Shown one piece after another: positions 48,754-60,982 of a stretch of 64,000 bases of DNA. The stretch is from Ailanthus altissimus. Lineage: Eukaryota; Streptophyta; Magnoliopsida; Sapindales; Simaroubaceae. The notes beneath the pieces were generated by a model. The model was not told the origin of the DNA. It saw nothing but the letters and a program-made list of their open reading frames with translations, and did not search any database. The stretch is taken from positions 18,154,501 through 18,218,500 of the forward strand of contig OX327710.1 of the NCBI GenBank assembly GCA_946807835.1. The letters are read 5' to 3'. Position 1 is the first letter of the stretch. Each line of letters begins with the position of its first letter. The translations under genes and the position numbers were made by a program.

Positions 48754-51652
48754 TTAGAAACGACTAAATTTGACACTAGGAATGTGAGAGACCTTGTGCC
48801 AATCCTCTCCGGTTCCTTGTCTGTATCGTTCTTCTAGAATAGGGCACGTAATTATCTTCAGATCCTCCAGTGTTGTCTTCTGGAGAAGGTGATCTGGAAA
48901 TGCCTTTATTTTTGGACAAAGCCAAGTTGTCAAGGAACAAAGACACGGCATGATTGCAATATCCTTTTCTCCCTTGGTAGTCCTGTAGTCCCACTCTTCC
49001 CACTCATCCATTGCCAAAAAACTGAGACCTTTCAGCTTGGGGAAGACGATAAATGATGATGATGTTGATGATGATGCGGCACTATTAATTCCGAAGAATT
49101 CCTGACCAATTCTTTTAACACTTGTCATCTTCTCTATATGCAACTTTTCAAGGAATCTCAACTTTCCCAAAGGAGGCATATGCTCACAATTAATGCCCCA
49201 GCTGAGAACTAAATTTGTCAAATTGGTTAAAGACATTATCCAACTGGGGAACACCATTCTAGCTCTGCAATAAAATATTCCCAATTTCTCTAAATTAGAA
49301 GGTGGTCTTAAGGCTTCAAGAACCGCCTCATTGACTGATTGAAGAGCAACCTCATCATCCTCATTCATCGCTAGCACCGTAGCTTCTTCCAAATCAAAAT
49401 ATAAATTCAAACCAAACAGACTTTTCTTATTCACAAGTTCTGCTTTTTTGGCCTCCTCAACATCTGACACATTGCCTAAGCCTTTAAGGTCAAGAGATCC
49501 TCGAAGGTGGTTCAAGTTTTTTAGGCTTTCGATAGTACATGCTTTGCCGCCATATTGGCCAATACCTCTCACATCCAAATAGCTGATTGTCTGAAGACAG
49601 GTTAATCTTTCAATTCCTTTGGGCATGTAACTTAATGATTCATTATCAAATTTCAGATGCCTCAAATTGACTAACTTTCCTATTTCTTGAGGTAACCTTT
49701 CCATTTTAAAACAGTACTGAAACTCTAAAGTTTGCAAATTATATAACTCACAACATGCCTCATGCAATTCTTCTGCCTCTACCCAAGACAACTTAAGGTA
49801 TCTCAAATGTGTCACCTTTCCTATCTCTTTTGGGATCTCTTTTATTCGATGACTACAAATAAAACTTCCACCTATATGTAATGCCCTTAAACATGTCAAT
49901 TGATCAAATAACATTTGCAGGCCATTACCAATAGATGAATAATCATCACCATGATTATCAATTATGAGGCTACGCAACTTTTTCATACCACATATAGAGT
50001 CAGGAAATGAAGCCTGTTGACCAATTGTTAACATCGAATGACGAACCTTCTTATCATGAGAAGAATTTATGGATGGTTCTACATGATGACTGACTCTAAC
50101 GGTAAAACATTGGTTCTTATTGAGATATTGAACAAAGTCATGTACTATATCATGCATCTTACATTTTATGATATTTCCATCAACATCTTTTGTGAAATCT
50201 TGGAAGAAAGATCGAGTTGCTAAGTTATCAAAATACTCTTGACCAACTATCTCCACCTCTTTGTTCTGACACAACCCAAGATAACCTTGAGCCATCCATA
50301 ATTTAATCAGTTGATATTTATCTATTATGTAGTCCTTCGGAAAGATGGCACAATAAGAGAAACATCTCCTTATCATAGAAGGCAAATCATTATAACTTAG
50401 CAACAAAGGGGGTAAAATATCTTTCTCAAAATTTTCTAGTTCCCACATCTCATTATCTAAAATATTTTGCCACTCTTCTTTAGTTTTTTTTAAAACGCAA
50501 GAGACCTCCATTAGTCTTTGCAGCAAGAGGCAATCCTTTACACTTACCCACAATTTTTCTACCAATTACTTCTAACTTTTCACACTCTTTACCAGACCTA
50601 TCAAAAAAAGCCAACCGCTTAAACAACAACCAACAATCTTTTTCAGACAATTCCTTAATATTAATAATGTCATTTGATTCCATCACATGAGCAACTGTCT
50701 CTTTACGTGTGGTAATTAAAATTTTACTTCCATTTAGAGTATTCTTTAAACAATGGTGGAATGGTTCCCACTTACTATAATCCTCAGTCCACACATCATC
50801 CAAGACAAGGAGAAGCTTCTTTCCAACAACAGATTTATTTATTTGTTGAAGAAGGGTCTCCAATTCAACTAAATTAGAGGCGGAATTTTCTAGACCTTCA
50901 ATGATTGCTTTGGCAATTTTGAGCTCATCAAAAGGGTCTGACACACAAATCCATATTCTTTTCTCAAAACTTTTTATCACATCATTATCATTGTAGGCCA
51001 GCTGAGCAAGGGTAGTTTTACCAATACCTCCCATACCAACAATAGAGATGATATGGAGGCCTTTTTGCTCACTACTCTCACATAACAACTTGCTTTTAAG
51101 AGCATTCTTCTCCTCAACTCGACCATGTATTTTACTAACAACAGCGAAGGACACACTCTTTACTCGCTGAGGCTCTTCAATACTCTTAATCACACTAAAA
51201 TTGAAAATGTTTTTCGACTTGGCAATATCATCTAGACTTCCATTAATTTCTTTTATCTTGAGAGCTATGTCACGACGCATAACGACTTGTTTGAAACCAA
51301 AGCAAGAAGCTGGAAAGAAGGAACAAACCTTCATCATGAGAGTAACAAGAGCATTCTCAGCTTGATCAGCTTCCTCGAGTCGCAGCTTCAGCCTTGCAGT
51401 GTTCCACTCATCTAACACATCTTCCATGTCGTAAGATGCGTCTTTGAGCTGATCTAGCCAAAGTCTAACACTTTCCTCCTTCACTTGTCTTTGTTCTGCA
51501 TCAACCAGCACTGCTTTAATGGCTCCAAAATTGCTGGTAAGCCTTTTCAGTTCTTGGTCGACACCCACAACGAGCCTCACCTGTTCCTTTATCTCTTCAG
51601 CTGCCATTGATTTCAGCTGATCCAAGAGAGGGGAAACGATTGCATCAAACAT
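48754..51652 (-). pseudogene. CC-NBS-LRR immune receptor (CNL-2) with one-base frameshift
   Basis: The frame opens at the ATG at 51652 (MFDAIVSPLLDQLKSMAAEE) and closes at 48754. The two frames overlap around an A8 run (T8 on the plus strand, 50484-50491). One base fewer there would give 966 codons. Domains: Rx coiled coil (about 1-90), P-loop GMGGIGKTTLAQ (near 206), kinase-2 LLLVLDDVW, RNBS-B GSKILITTRKE, GLPL CKGLPLAAKT just before the shift, RNBS-D RCFSYCAIFPKD, MHD CKMHDIVHDF, then about 14 LRRs and a tail GEDWHKVSHIP. No other break is seen. The shift lies between GLPL and RNBS-D, so the product as read would be a truncated CC-NB protein of 390 aa. A homopolymer sequencing error is possible. 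Its chaperonin relic lies downstream, as for CNL-1. Confidence 0.92.
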
Positions 51653-53140
51653 GGTGAGTAGTGGTAAATATTATATGGCAAAAGAGGAGAAATTGGTGGT
51701 GAGTTATTGGATATGTTGTGAAAATATATGTCTTCTCCCTTTCAATTCTTATATGCACGTAGACAGCTACCTAACGAATTTTTTTTTTTGGTGACCTACT
51801 GTGAAATTAAACTACATAAATAAAACGCACGTCATGGCAGACGCTACATGATATCTTTTTAATATGGTTAATTTTTAAGAATATTTTATAGGTTTTAATT
51901 TAATGAGTAATATTATAGTTCTAAAATTTAAAATTTAAATGAGTGTCAAATGAAAAAAATAGTATAATAAATAATTATAAAATATTTAAATTTTAAATTT
52001 TATATTAAAATTTAGAAAATATAATATTATTATAGTTTAAAATATATAACTATATATATTTATGTAATCTCAAAATATACATATATATATAGTATTATAT
52101 ATCAATAGTTGACATGATAAATTAAAAAATAAAAAAAATGAAACATTGTCGTTTCAGTTGCGAAATAAAAAAAAATAGTGACTATACAATTGAAATAAAA
52201 AAAATATTCATAAATTTTGTTAGTCAATAAATTTGTGCCACGTCAACTATTTAAATTATCAATAATTTTCCTTACATTTTTATTTATTTTTATTTTTTAT
52301 ATGCATTGTTGTTAGATGGGGTTAATATATTTTTATATTATTATTAAATATATGGGGTAAATAATATTATTATATATATTTTTATTATGATTAGTCATGT
52401 GGGGGCCAGGGCTAATAGTTTTATTATATATATATATATATATATTATACTTAAAGTAACAGGACCACTAGTGAAAAAAACAACAAAAAACAAATTTAAA
52501 ATTAGGGCGGCTGGTTTTGCGTCTTTTTTCGGAAAATTAAAAAAAATGACCCCAATTTTATAGAGTAGTTTTTGAATCTTTTATGATTAAAAAATTAAAT
52601 TTTTATTCTTAATCCTAAATCTTTTCAATTTTTTCCTCTCCATCGTGTAAAATTTATTAAAAAAAAAATAAAAAATGATTGAAGAAATAAGTAAAAATGA
52701 TTAAAATGCTGTTTTGAGGCGCCACAAGCGCAGGGTACGTATTTGTGGCATTAAATGTAGTAGTCGCATCACGTGACATGCTCTAGTGTTACCACATGGC
52801 TCGACTTAAATTTTTAAAAAAATTTAATTAATTTAATAAATTTTAATAAATTTTTTAAAAATTTGTTTATTAAATTAATTCTAGTTATTAATTAAATTAA
52901 TAAATTAATATATTTAATAATATTAATTAACGTATTTTAAATTGGTATAATTTTTTAAAATAAAATATAGTTATTAATATATTTAATTTTTTAATTTATT
53001 TTTGATAATAATTAATTAGTAATTAAATTATTAAATAATATAGTAAACTATTTTACTCTTAAGAGTGTAAAATATATATATATATTTTTTAAAAATTTTA
53101 TACGGACAACAATTTATAATAATAATTGAACAATTAAAAA
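51653..53140. other. AT-rich spacer upstream of CNL-2
   Basis: No supported gene. It should include the CNL-2 promoter just above 51652. A MITE-like foldback at 51905-52035 has inverted ends GAGTAATATTATAG.TCTAAA. A TA run lies at 52425-52446. Confidence 0.5.
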
Positions 53141-53141
53141 A

Positions 53142-54046
53142 GAAAGATCTGCTTTTAAGATTATTACCAAATAATTATTTAAATATAAACACAAGAGAGA
53201 AGAAGACAATACATTTTTAATGTGCTTAAAAAATTTCTACTTCATGGGACCACACTCAAAAATTGAATTGATTAGTAAAATATCAAAAATTACAAAAAAT
53301 TGACTTAAACAAAATAAGACTCTTTTTTAATATTTGCCGCAATACTTTTGTAATCACTTTATGAATCTAGTTCAATGAAATACCCTCGATTTTGTTAATT
53401 TTTTTTGTTTGGACTCCCTGTAAAGTGTGAGATCATTCTTCTCCTAAAGACAAACGAGCTCTTCCTCTCGAAGAACTTATCAACAAACACACAGTGTTTA
53501 GAAACACTCAAAAGAATTTTTAAGACTAACGACAACACAAAAATAAAATTTATGTCTTTCAAATGAGAATTAAAATTCTTAAATAAAATACAAGTGAATT
53601 TTCTCTCTATTAAACACACATCAACAAGGAGAAAAAACATCCATATATATAGATAAAATTCACTACCTTTCTTTAATCTAAAAAGGAAAAAAAGAAAAGT
53701 TAGAAATATATAATAATGAAATCAATAAAATTCTCATCTTTAAACAAATTGATTTGTTAACAAGATCAATTTAACTATAAAGGATAATTTTTATCTTTAA
53801 AACCTTTAATTTGTTAACAAAATTAATTTGACTATAAAAGATAAGTAATAAAACCAAATAGTTATGTAAGAAAAATAATTAGCTATTAAAGACAAATAAC
53901 AAAATCAATTTAGCTATAAAAGATAATTAACAAAATTAATTTAGCTATAAAATACAATTAACAAACATCAATTATTTATATAAGGCAATGTCCAAAAGGC
54001 AATTTCTATCTTTAATCAAAATGGTTTCTTTTTATTTGACTTTACA
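53142..54046 (-). repeat. Copia-4 LTR, element 3' end
   Basis: Roughly 905 bp, direct repeat of 56251-57173. The minus-strand open frame at 53395-53640 (VCLIERKFT, SKHCVFVDKFFERKSSFVF) recurs in the partner LTR, which explains both 'ORFs' as LTR sequence and not genes. Confidence 0.75.
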
Positions 54047-56250
54047 ATCTCCTCCTTTGGCAATTTTGTGGCAAAAATACAATAAGAATAAAAAAATTGG
54101 ACTTGTAAAACAAATATAATTAATTTTAAACAGATATCTTCCCATGAAATCAATCTCCCCCTTTTTTTGCATAAAGGGTCAAATAAAAAAAATATTTTGC
54201 TTCCCATGAGCAGTGCACATATACAAGAACTGTAGACAGTACATGTGAACAGTGACTGAAACAATGGGTGTATACAGTATTATGAGTGCTCAGAAATAGT
54301 AAGCTTAAATAACGTCTTAAAACAATAAAAAAATATGAAATAAATTCAACGAACTAAAAAATTAACCAACAAGACAAGAACGCTGAAGTTGAAAAAGTTA
54401 TCTTTGAAGTGAATGCTAAAAATTTTCTTCGACAATCTTCTGTGTTAATAAGGGATGAAGAGAAAACAAGAAAGAAATCGCAACAAAATAGATAAGCTTA
54501 CTAATACAAAAAAAAACTTCCTAAGGTGAAAAAGATTTTTTTTTTTATTAAGTCTTCAAGTAAAACAAAAAAAAAAAAATTTCCTTAAAACGGATAAGAA
54601 AAATGTTAAAAGAATAGAAGGCAATTTGGAAGAAAACTCGTGATTAGTTTACAATTAAAGCCGAAATTCAAAAGAATTTGTTACATAAAAAAAGACTATG
54701 AAGTTGTTACATAAAAGAAACTTTAATAATAAAAGAATGTATCTTGATAATTGAATCTCTTTAAAAATTGAAATCTTTAATCATGAAAATGTTGAATTAA
54801 ATATCAAATAACACTCAATTGTTTTAATATATATATAAATATATTTTGTGTGTGTAAATCAAACTTTCTATCTTGCCACAAACCTGCAATACTGTTTTAT
54901 TTGATAATTGATTATGAAAAGAGTCTCAACTCCACATCATTATAGAATTATATTTATCAATACCGGGAATGATTCGCTCATAAAGTTGAAAACAAATGAA
55001 TACATTGCTTTCAAAGAGAAGCCAAATATTATTTAGGACAAAAGATTTAATAAAAATTAATTATAAAAATAAGGAGTCACATTTTAAAAAAATGAATTTT
55101 ACCAAATTTAAAAGATGTTTTAAAACTTATATGATTTGAAAAAGAAACTATCTCCTTAGATAATTTGATGATATATCTCTTTTTTGTGTTTTTTTTTTGT
55201 ATAAATTTAACGAGGAAGTTTACAAAAAGAAATAAATGGTCAAACTGAGTAAGAATTGAGTTTTAACTTTTTTGTAAAGAATATTATTTTTTTTAACTGA
55301 ATAATAAAAAAATATTTCTCCATAAAACAAATATCCAAACAATCTTTCTTTCTATTTTGAATTCTTGATCTTTGGTGCCAGTGGAGCAAAGGAAATGGGG
55401 AACGAACTCTTCTATCTACTCTAGAAATAAATAGGTTAGATCTATTGAATAAGATCCTAGAGACAAAGTTAAGAGGTATGAATCCATCGGATGCAAGGAA
55501 GCCCAAGCAATTTGTTTCTATCAATCAATTGTCAGCAAGCAGTGGAGAAAGAATCGTCTTTTGAAATCTTATTGTTGAAGGTGTAGAGAAGTCTAAAAAA
55601 AGATAAGAGAATTTTTTATAGCCATCTCATTAATAATTTTTTTTAATTAATTGGACCAACAGCCCTCTGTTTGGCAGGTAATTTCCGAGCAACTATAGGT
55701 TATGTAGTTCTTGTTATGCCAACAATAGGGAATCTTTATAAAACCGGAACAATTGGTAAAAGATTTTTAAATGGAGACTCAATAAATTTAAAAAAATCAA
55801 TGAAAACTTTATCAGTTGTTTTCTTACCCCTCAACTTTTCACAAAAAAATGTGTGAAAAAAGAAAAATAATCTCAATTTCATGATTAACTATCTCCAAAA
55901 ACAAGCATTCTCAAACCATTCTTACCATAAGCTTGGTGTGTGCACTCATCAACAACCTTTTGTCTTCTTCTGTAGTCTATTTTAATTCTAAATTTTCGAT
56001 GACATTTTTGGATTCATCAATAGTGATTGAAGGTTTTCAACCTATCAGAATGAACCTCCATACTTTTTCACTAAGAGCTTTAATAAATGTTCTTATTTTA
56101 ACTTTTCAATAAGGATAATTAGAACCATCAAACAAAGGTGGTCTTATGATAGAACTTCCTCCTAGAAGTATAAATATAACTACAAAGCAAACAGATTTGA
56201 TAAAACCAAGATCTTCAATAAGAATTTATTGACCTATTCTGATACTAATA

Positions 56251-57173
56251 GAAAGATTTGCTTTTAAGAATACTACAGAATAATTATTTAAATAAGATTA
56301 TTTTAATAATTATTTCAAAATATAAACAAAAGAGAGAAGAAGACAACATATTTTTAACGTGGTTCAAAAATTCCTACTCTACGGGGCCATACCCAAAGAT
56401 TGAATTGATTAGTAAAATATCAAAAATTACAAAAAATTGACTTAAACAAAATAAGACTCCCTCTTAATATTTTTCATAACACTCTTGTAATCACTTCACA
56501 AATTCAGTTCAAGAGATCTTCAGGCTTTGTTGATCTTTTTTGCTTGGACTCTCCAAGGTGTGAGATCGTTCTTCTCTTAAAAACAAACGAGTTCTTCCTC
56601 TTAAAGAATTTATCAGTAAACACGCAGTGCTTAGAAACATTTAAAAAAATTACTAAGACTAACAACAGGACATAAACAATAATCATGTCGTACAAAGGAA
56701 AATTAAAAGTCTCAAATAAAATATAAGTGAATTTTCTCTCTATTAAACATACTTCAACAAGGAGAAAGAACATCCATATATATAGACAAAATTCACTACC
56801 TTTCTTTACTCTAAAAAGTAAAAAAGAAAAGTTGGAAACATATAAAACAAAATCAATAAAATTCCCATCTTTAAACAAATTGATTTGTTAACAAAATCAA
56901 TTTAGCTATAAAGAACAATTTTAATCTTTAAAACCTTTAATTTGTTAACAAATTAATTTGACTATAAAGGACAAGTAACAAAATCAATTAGTTATATAGG
57001 AAAATTAATTAGTTATTAAAGGCAATTAATAAAATTAATTTAAGTATAATAGACAATTAACAAAATCAATTATTTATATAAAAGTAATGTCCAAAAGGCA
57101 ATTTTCATCTTTAATTAAAATGGTTTTTTTTTTGTATTTTTCCCAATTTTCCAATTTATCATTTGACTTTACA
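56251..57173 (-). repeat. Copia-4 LTR, element 5' end
   Basis: Roughly 923 bp, partner of 53142-54046. It contains the related frame 56504-56878 (VCLIERKFT, SKHCVFTDKFFKRKNSFVF). The upper end TTTACA is followed directly by AAAAA and telomere-like DNA. Confidence 0.75.
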
Positions 57174-57179
57174 AAAAAT

Positions 57180-57412
57180 ATAGTAAACTCTAAATCCCTA
57201 ACCCATGATTTTTAACCTTAAACTATAAATATTTAAACTTAAACTCTAAATCTATGATCCTAAACCCATGATATTTAAACGTAAACCATAGCCATATACC
57301 ATAAACCTTAAATCCATGATCTTTAACGATAAATACTAAACTTATGATCCTTAACTATAAACCCCAAAATCATAATCCTTAACCCTAACAATAAACCTTA
57401 TATCCCTAAAAA
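57180..57412. repeat. Degenerate telomere-like (CCCTAAA) repeat tract
   Basis: A run of variants such as CTCTAAATCCCTAACCCATGA, TTAAACTTAAACTCTAAAT, CTTAACCCTAACAATAAACC, all loosely spaced around the plant telomere heptamer CCCTAAA, with interspersed CATGAT. It begins within 10 bp of the Copia-4 LTR end. Confidence 0.7.
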
Positions 57413-58336
57413 AGATGATAAGAAATCTGCTAATAATAGACTTTTAAAGTGCAGTTGCAATTGTATGTAGAGCAAGTATAAAATTAACTCTTTAAAAAAT
57501 GCATTGTATTCTATTGTGGGTTGAATTTGTAAAAGTGAATAATGTGGCAGGCTCATGTATCTCTGGATATTGTTAGATTTGCATTCTTCATCCTACATAG
57601 AATTTACTACGGAGGCAGAGTATGCTGTATTTTAAGAGAAGGTGAGGCAAACAATATATCTTAACAACCTCTCACCGCAAGTTATTGAATCTATCTCCAG
57701 CGTTGCTCTTAATCAATTTGGGACAATAATAAATATTTAATTTATTCTTAACTACACGAAATCAAAGAACATACCATGATGTGCTCTAGTAGAGATGGAA
57801 AACACAAAGCAAGCGAAAAAAGTTGTTTCATCTATGGTTGAGTTTCCTTTCATGATGTTGAGAATGCTTTAATGAAGGATTACTTGTTTATTTTATGTGA
57901 ATTGTCTCAAGTCCATATTGAAATTAGTATAATCATAGATTTCTAGAGAATTCTATTATGAAGCCATCTCAAAATAATAATACAGCTTTGGTATTATATT
58001 GTCGAAAAAATTTATCATTTTCTATTGTCTTCAATGTAATAAGATGAAAAATATGCCCCATATTTTCTCAACCAAACTTATAACTTATTTTTCTACTGAT
58101 GGATTCCACACAACATCTAGCAACTCAAGTCTTGAAGCCACCGGCAAGATTTATCCATTCACGGTTAGACTAGTTTAAGATGATCTAAACATGCTTGAAG
58201 TAACTTTATAAGCATATAGATCAATAGAGAATTTAAAAAACGGATTTAACATACCTCATGCCATTAAAGTCATTTTTCAACAATCTGGAGAGATGATTAA
58301 GCTATTCTAAACCTTCCCAATCTTCACTGATGGCAT
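57413..58336. other. Spacer, possibly partly Copia-3 LTR remnant
   Basis: No supported gene. The segment directly below 58341 is the continuation of the sequence into which the 2636-bp solo LTR inserted, so at least its right part probably belongs to the Copia-3 3' LTR. I could not find where that LTR ends. Confidence 0.4.
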
Positions 58337-58341
58337 ATATG

Positions 58342-60977
58342 TGTCACACTCCAAACCTAAAAGATCTGGCATACGATATAACTTACACTCATTCAATAAT
58401 GTGCATTTATAATTAGTATTGTATAAAATTTTAAACTTGAATTCTACATAGGAATCTTTAGTAAGTTACTAGTACGTTCATCACAAAAAATCAACCTATG
58501 ACCATACTTAGTAAAACATAAATCAAACCAAATACAACCATATTTAATAAAATAATACATACGTATTTATTCAATACGGACAAATCAAATATCTTAAACT
58601 ACGTGTCCACAAATGAAATACTTAGCAACTTAGCAACCTAGCAACTTAGGGAACCCAAGGGACAGTAAAAGCCTTGCCAAATTTGCTAAGCACACATGTA
58701 CCTTATTTACTTGAAATCACCATAAACTATAATGAGTATAAAACTCAGTAAGCATACTAGTTTTTCATATATCAAAATATAAATACATATATATATACAC
58801 AATGCATATGTATGATATGCCGTGATAAATCAAAATCATAATCTTATCAAATCACATGTCAGGTAAGCGCTTACACATTCTTTTAAAATATATAATAGAA
58901 ATACCATCACTCAATTACTACTTAGTAGGACTTTCATATCACATATCATATACTGAGTCAGATATCATCCGTCGATGACATACTGTATGAGAGGAATAGC
59001 ATAAGTGAGATTTAAATTATACATATATAACGCTCATTCCCGAAAATAAGAGCTACACCCTTATTTTGATCATCTGTGAGTCCTCTCACATGTAATAATA
59101 CGCCACCACACGAATGTGATGACTCACTTTTCCTTTAAGTACCAATAGGATCTTCTCTACATACGGAACACATAACATATACCATTCCCGAAGGAAAGGC
59201 CATACATAAAAGGCTCCATGAATCATATAAAGTGCCTACTAAGTAAATAGTGAGTTCAAGCATCCTTAAAACACAAAACATATCTCATGAACATCTTTCA
59301 CTTCAAAAACTTTCTTTGTTAAACACATTTCATTTTGAAAGCTCACTTTCATAAACACATGTATGTCTATACTCAATGTCAATGCTCACATTCATAAACA
59401 TATGTCTTTCATATTTCATATCAAATATACTTTGACATAACATAAATATATTTCTAAGTATATTTACAAAGTCATACATAGACAATTACTATGTTTATTA
59501 TGATTTCAGTAAAAGTCTAGTATACTTACCTCTTAATACTTTCGAGTATAAGGTATAATTCTCCTTAACCTATCAATGGAGATTAATCCTTTCATAAGCC
59601 TCACCATTCACATAAAATACTTTAAATAGCTTACAAAATTACACATATTGCACTTATCTCAATGAATTGGTCTAATGACTTGGTTTCTCAAAACTTGTCA
59701 TTCTGACCACTTACACTTAATAAATTTTTTTTTATACATCATATGATGTCCAATTACTCCAAAATTAGAATTTATCATTCTTGACTCATACATCATTCTT
59801 ATATATGAATATTATATCATAATTCTTATACAATTCATTTCATAAACACCATCAAATCTAAATTATTATCTTAACAGGATCAAGATATTTACTGAATAGT
59901 ATTCAATCTCCCAATTTTATAAAATCATATACTAACTCAAAAATTATAAAAATACCATAGAATTACTCTTGACACATATCTAAATCCATGATAAATATTT
60001 CACTTTAAAATCCCTACCAAAAGTATTTTAAAACTATTTTATTCTATAGTTTTAAAAATCTGTTAATCAAATACTGTAATGAGTTGATACACTTTAAAAA
60101 ATCATAAAACTTTAACCACATTGATCTAAATTTTTAATTTTGAATATATCATATTAAACATATAAATTTATCATATTCCATAAATTCATAATTTTCGAAG
60201 ATCATTCAACAGATCAAAAATGGTTTGTCACTGTAGTATACTGTTAATACAGAACATTTCTAGAATTGTAGGGTCATGTTTGTAAATTCACTAAAAATTC
60301 AATTTCTGAAATTTTTAATCTATTCAAAGTCTTAAATGATTCTAGACATGTCTAGTCTCATATTCGCAAAAGAAAAAAATCAGAATTGAAGTACAACAAT
60401 TTATAAAATTCTTGGATCAAAAGACTATCAAGTAAAAATTCTGCAAATTCATCATGATTTATCAAGTTATCTACATAATCATCATTAATTCTCAATATAT
60501 CTTACAGAATTCACATCAAGTCCTCAATTTTACATATTTCCAAAAATCAAAACTTAAAAAAATTAACTTAATTAACACCAATAAATTGAGAAAGAGTTAT
60601 GATGTACCTTTTAAAGCCTAAAATTCCAATTTCTTTTTCTTTTTCTCTTTCTCTCCCCTCTATTTCTCTCTCTAAAAAGGGGCAGCTCGACCAAAAATGA
60701 GTGAATTAGGGTTTAAAATGTGTATTTTTATATTAAGAGGCTAAATTTTAGTATTTACAAATTAACCCATAAAACTTTCAAAGTATTACAATTTGGTTCC
60801 TAAAATAAATCTAAAGTCTTATAAATAAACCCAATACTAATAGTAGGTCCTTAATATATACAAATAATACTAATAACAGTACATAAATTAAGTATCATCC
60901 ACATACAAATAAAATATAAATATTATATATATATGTAAATACTTATTCTTATCTGTTGTGAATAAGTGGTTACTACA
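58342..60977. mobile_element. Solo LTR, 2636 bp, inside Copia-3 3' LTR
   Basis: Begins TGTCACACTCCAAACCTAAA and ends GGTTACTACA, flanked by ATATG at 58337-58341 and 60978-60982. A pyrimidine tract (about 60627-60670, TTTCTTTTTCTTTTTCTCTT) followed by AAAAAGGGGCAGCTCGACC resembles other long plant Gypsy-type LTRs. There is no internal domain and no open frame. Confidence 0.8.
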
Positions 60978-60982
60978 ATATG

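Larger units (their letters stand above)
53142..57173 (-). mobile_element. Old LTR-LTR element (Copia-4) with gag traces
   Basis: Two direct repeats, about 53142-54046 and 56251-57173, both end GACTTTACA on the plus strand (TGTAAAGTC at the 5' end in element sense). Next to the first, CTCCTCCTTT (54050-54059) is the reverse complement of a polypurine tract AAAGGAGGAG. Next to the second, TTCTGATACTA (56237-56247) resembles the complement of the initiator-Met primer site. The 2.2-kb interior carries, on the minus strand, a decayed Copia gag start (RPPLFDGSNYPY, KVWRFILIG, TTEEDKRL; about 55900-56150). No pol is seen, so it is non-autonomous or internally deleted. LTRs have diverged visibly. 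Flanking A runs may be the target duplication. Confidence 0.75.

Noticed and set aside
53395..53640. Small minus-strand protein with a paralog at 56504-56878
   Set aside because: Both frames lie at the same position in a pair of LTR direct repeats flanking gag traces, so the similarity comes from the LTRs.
55240..55856. Organelle DNA insertion
   Set aside because: The region looks less AT-rich and partly open, but I could not match it to any plastid or mitochondrial gene I know. It is kept only as an open question.
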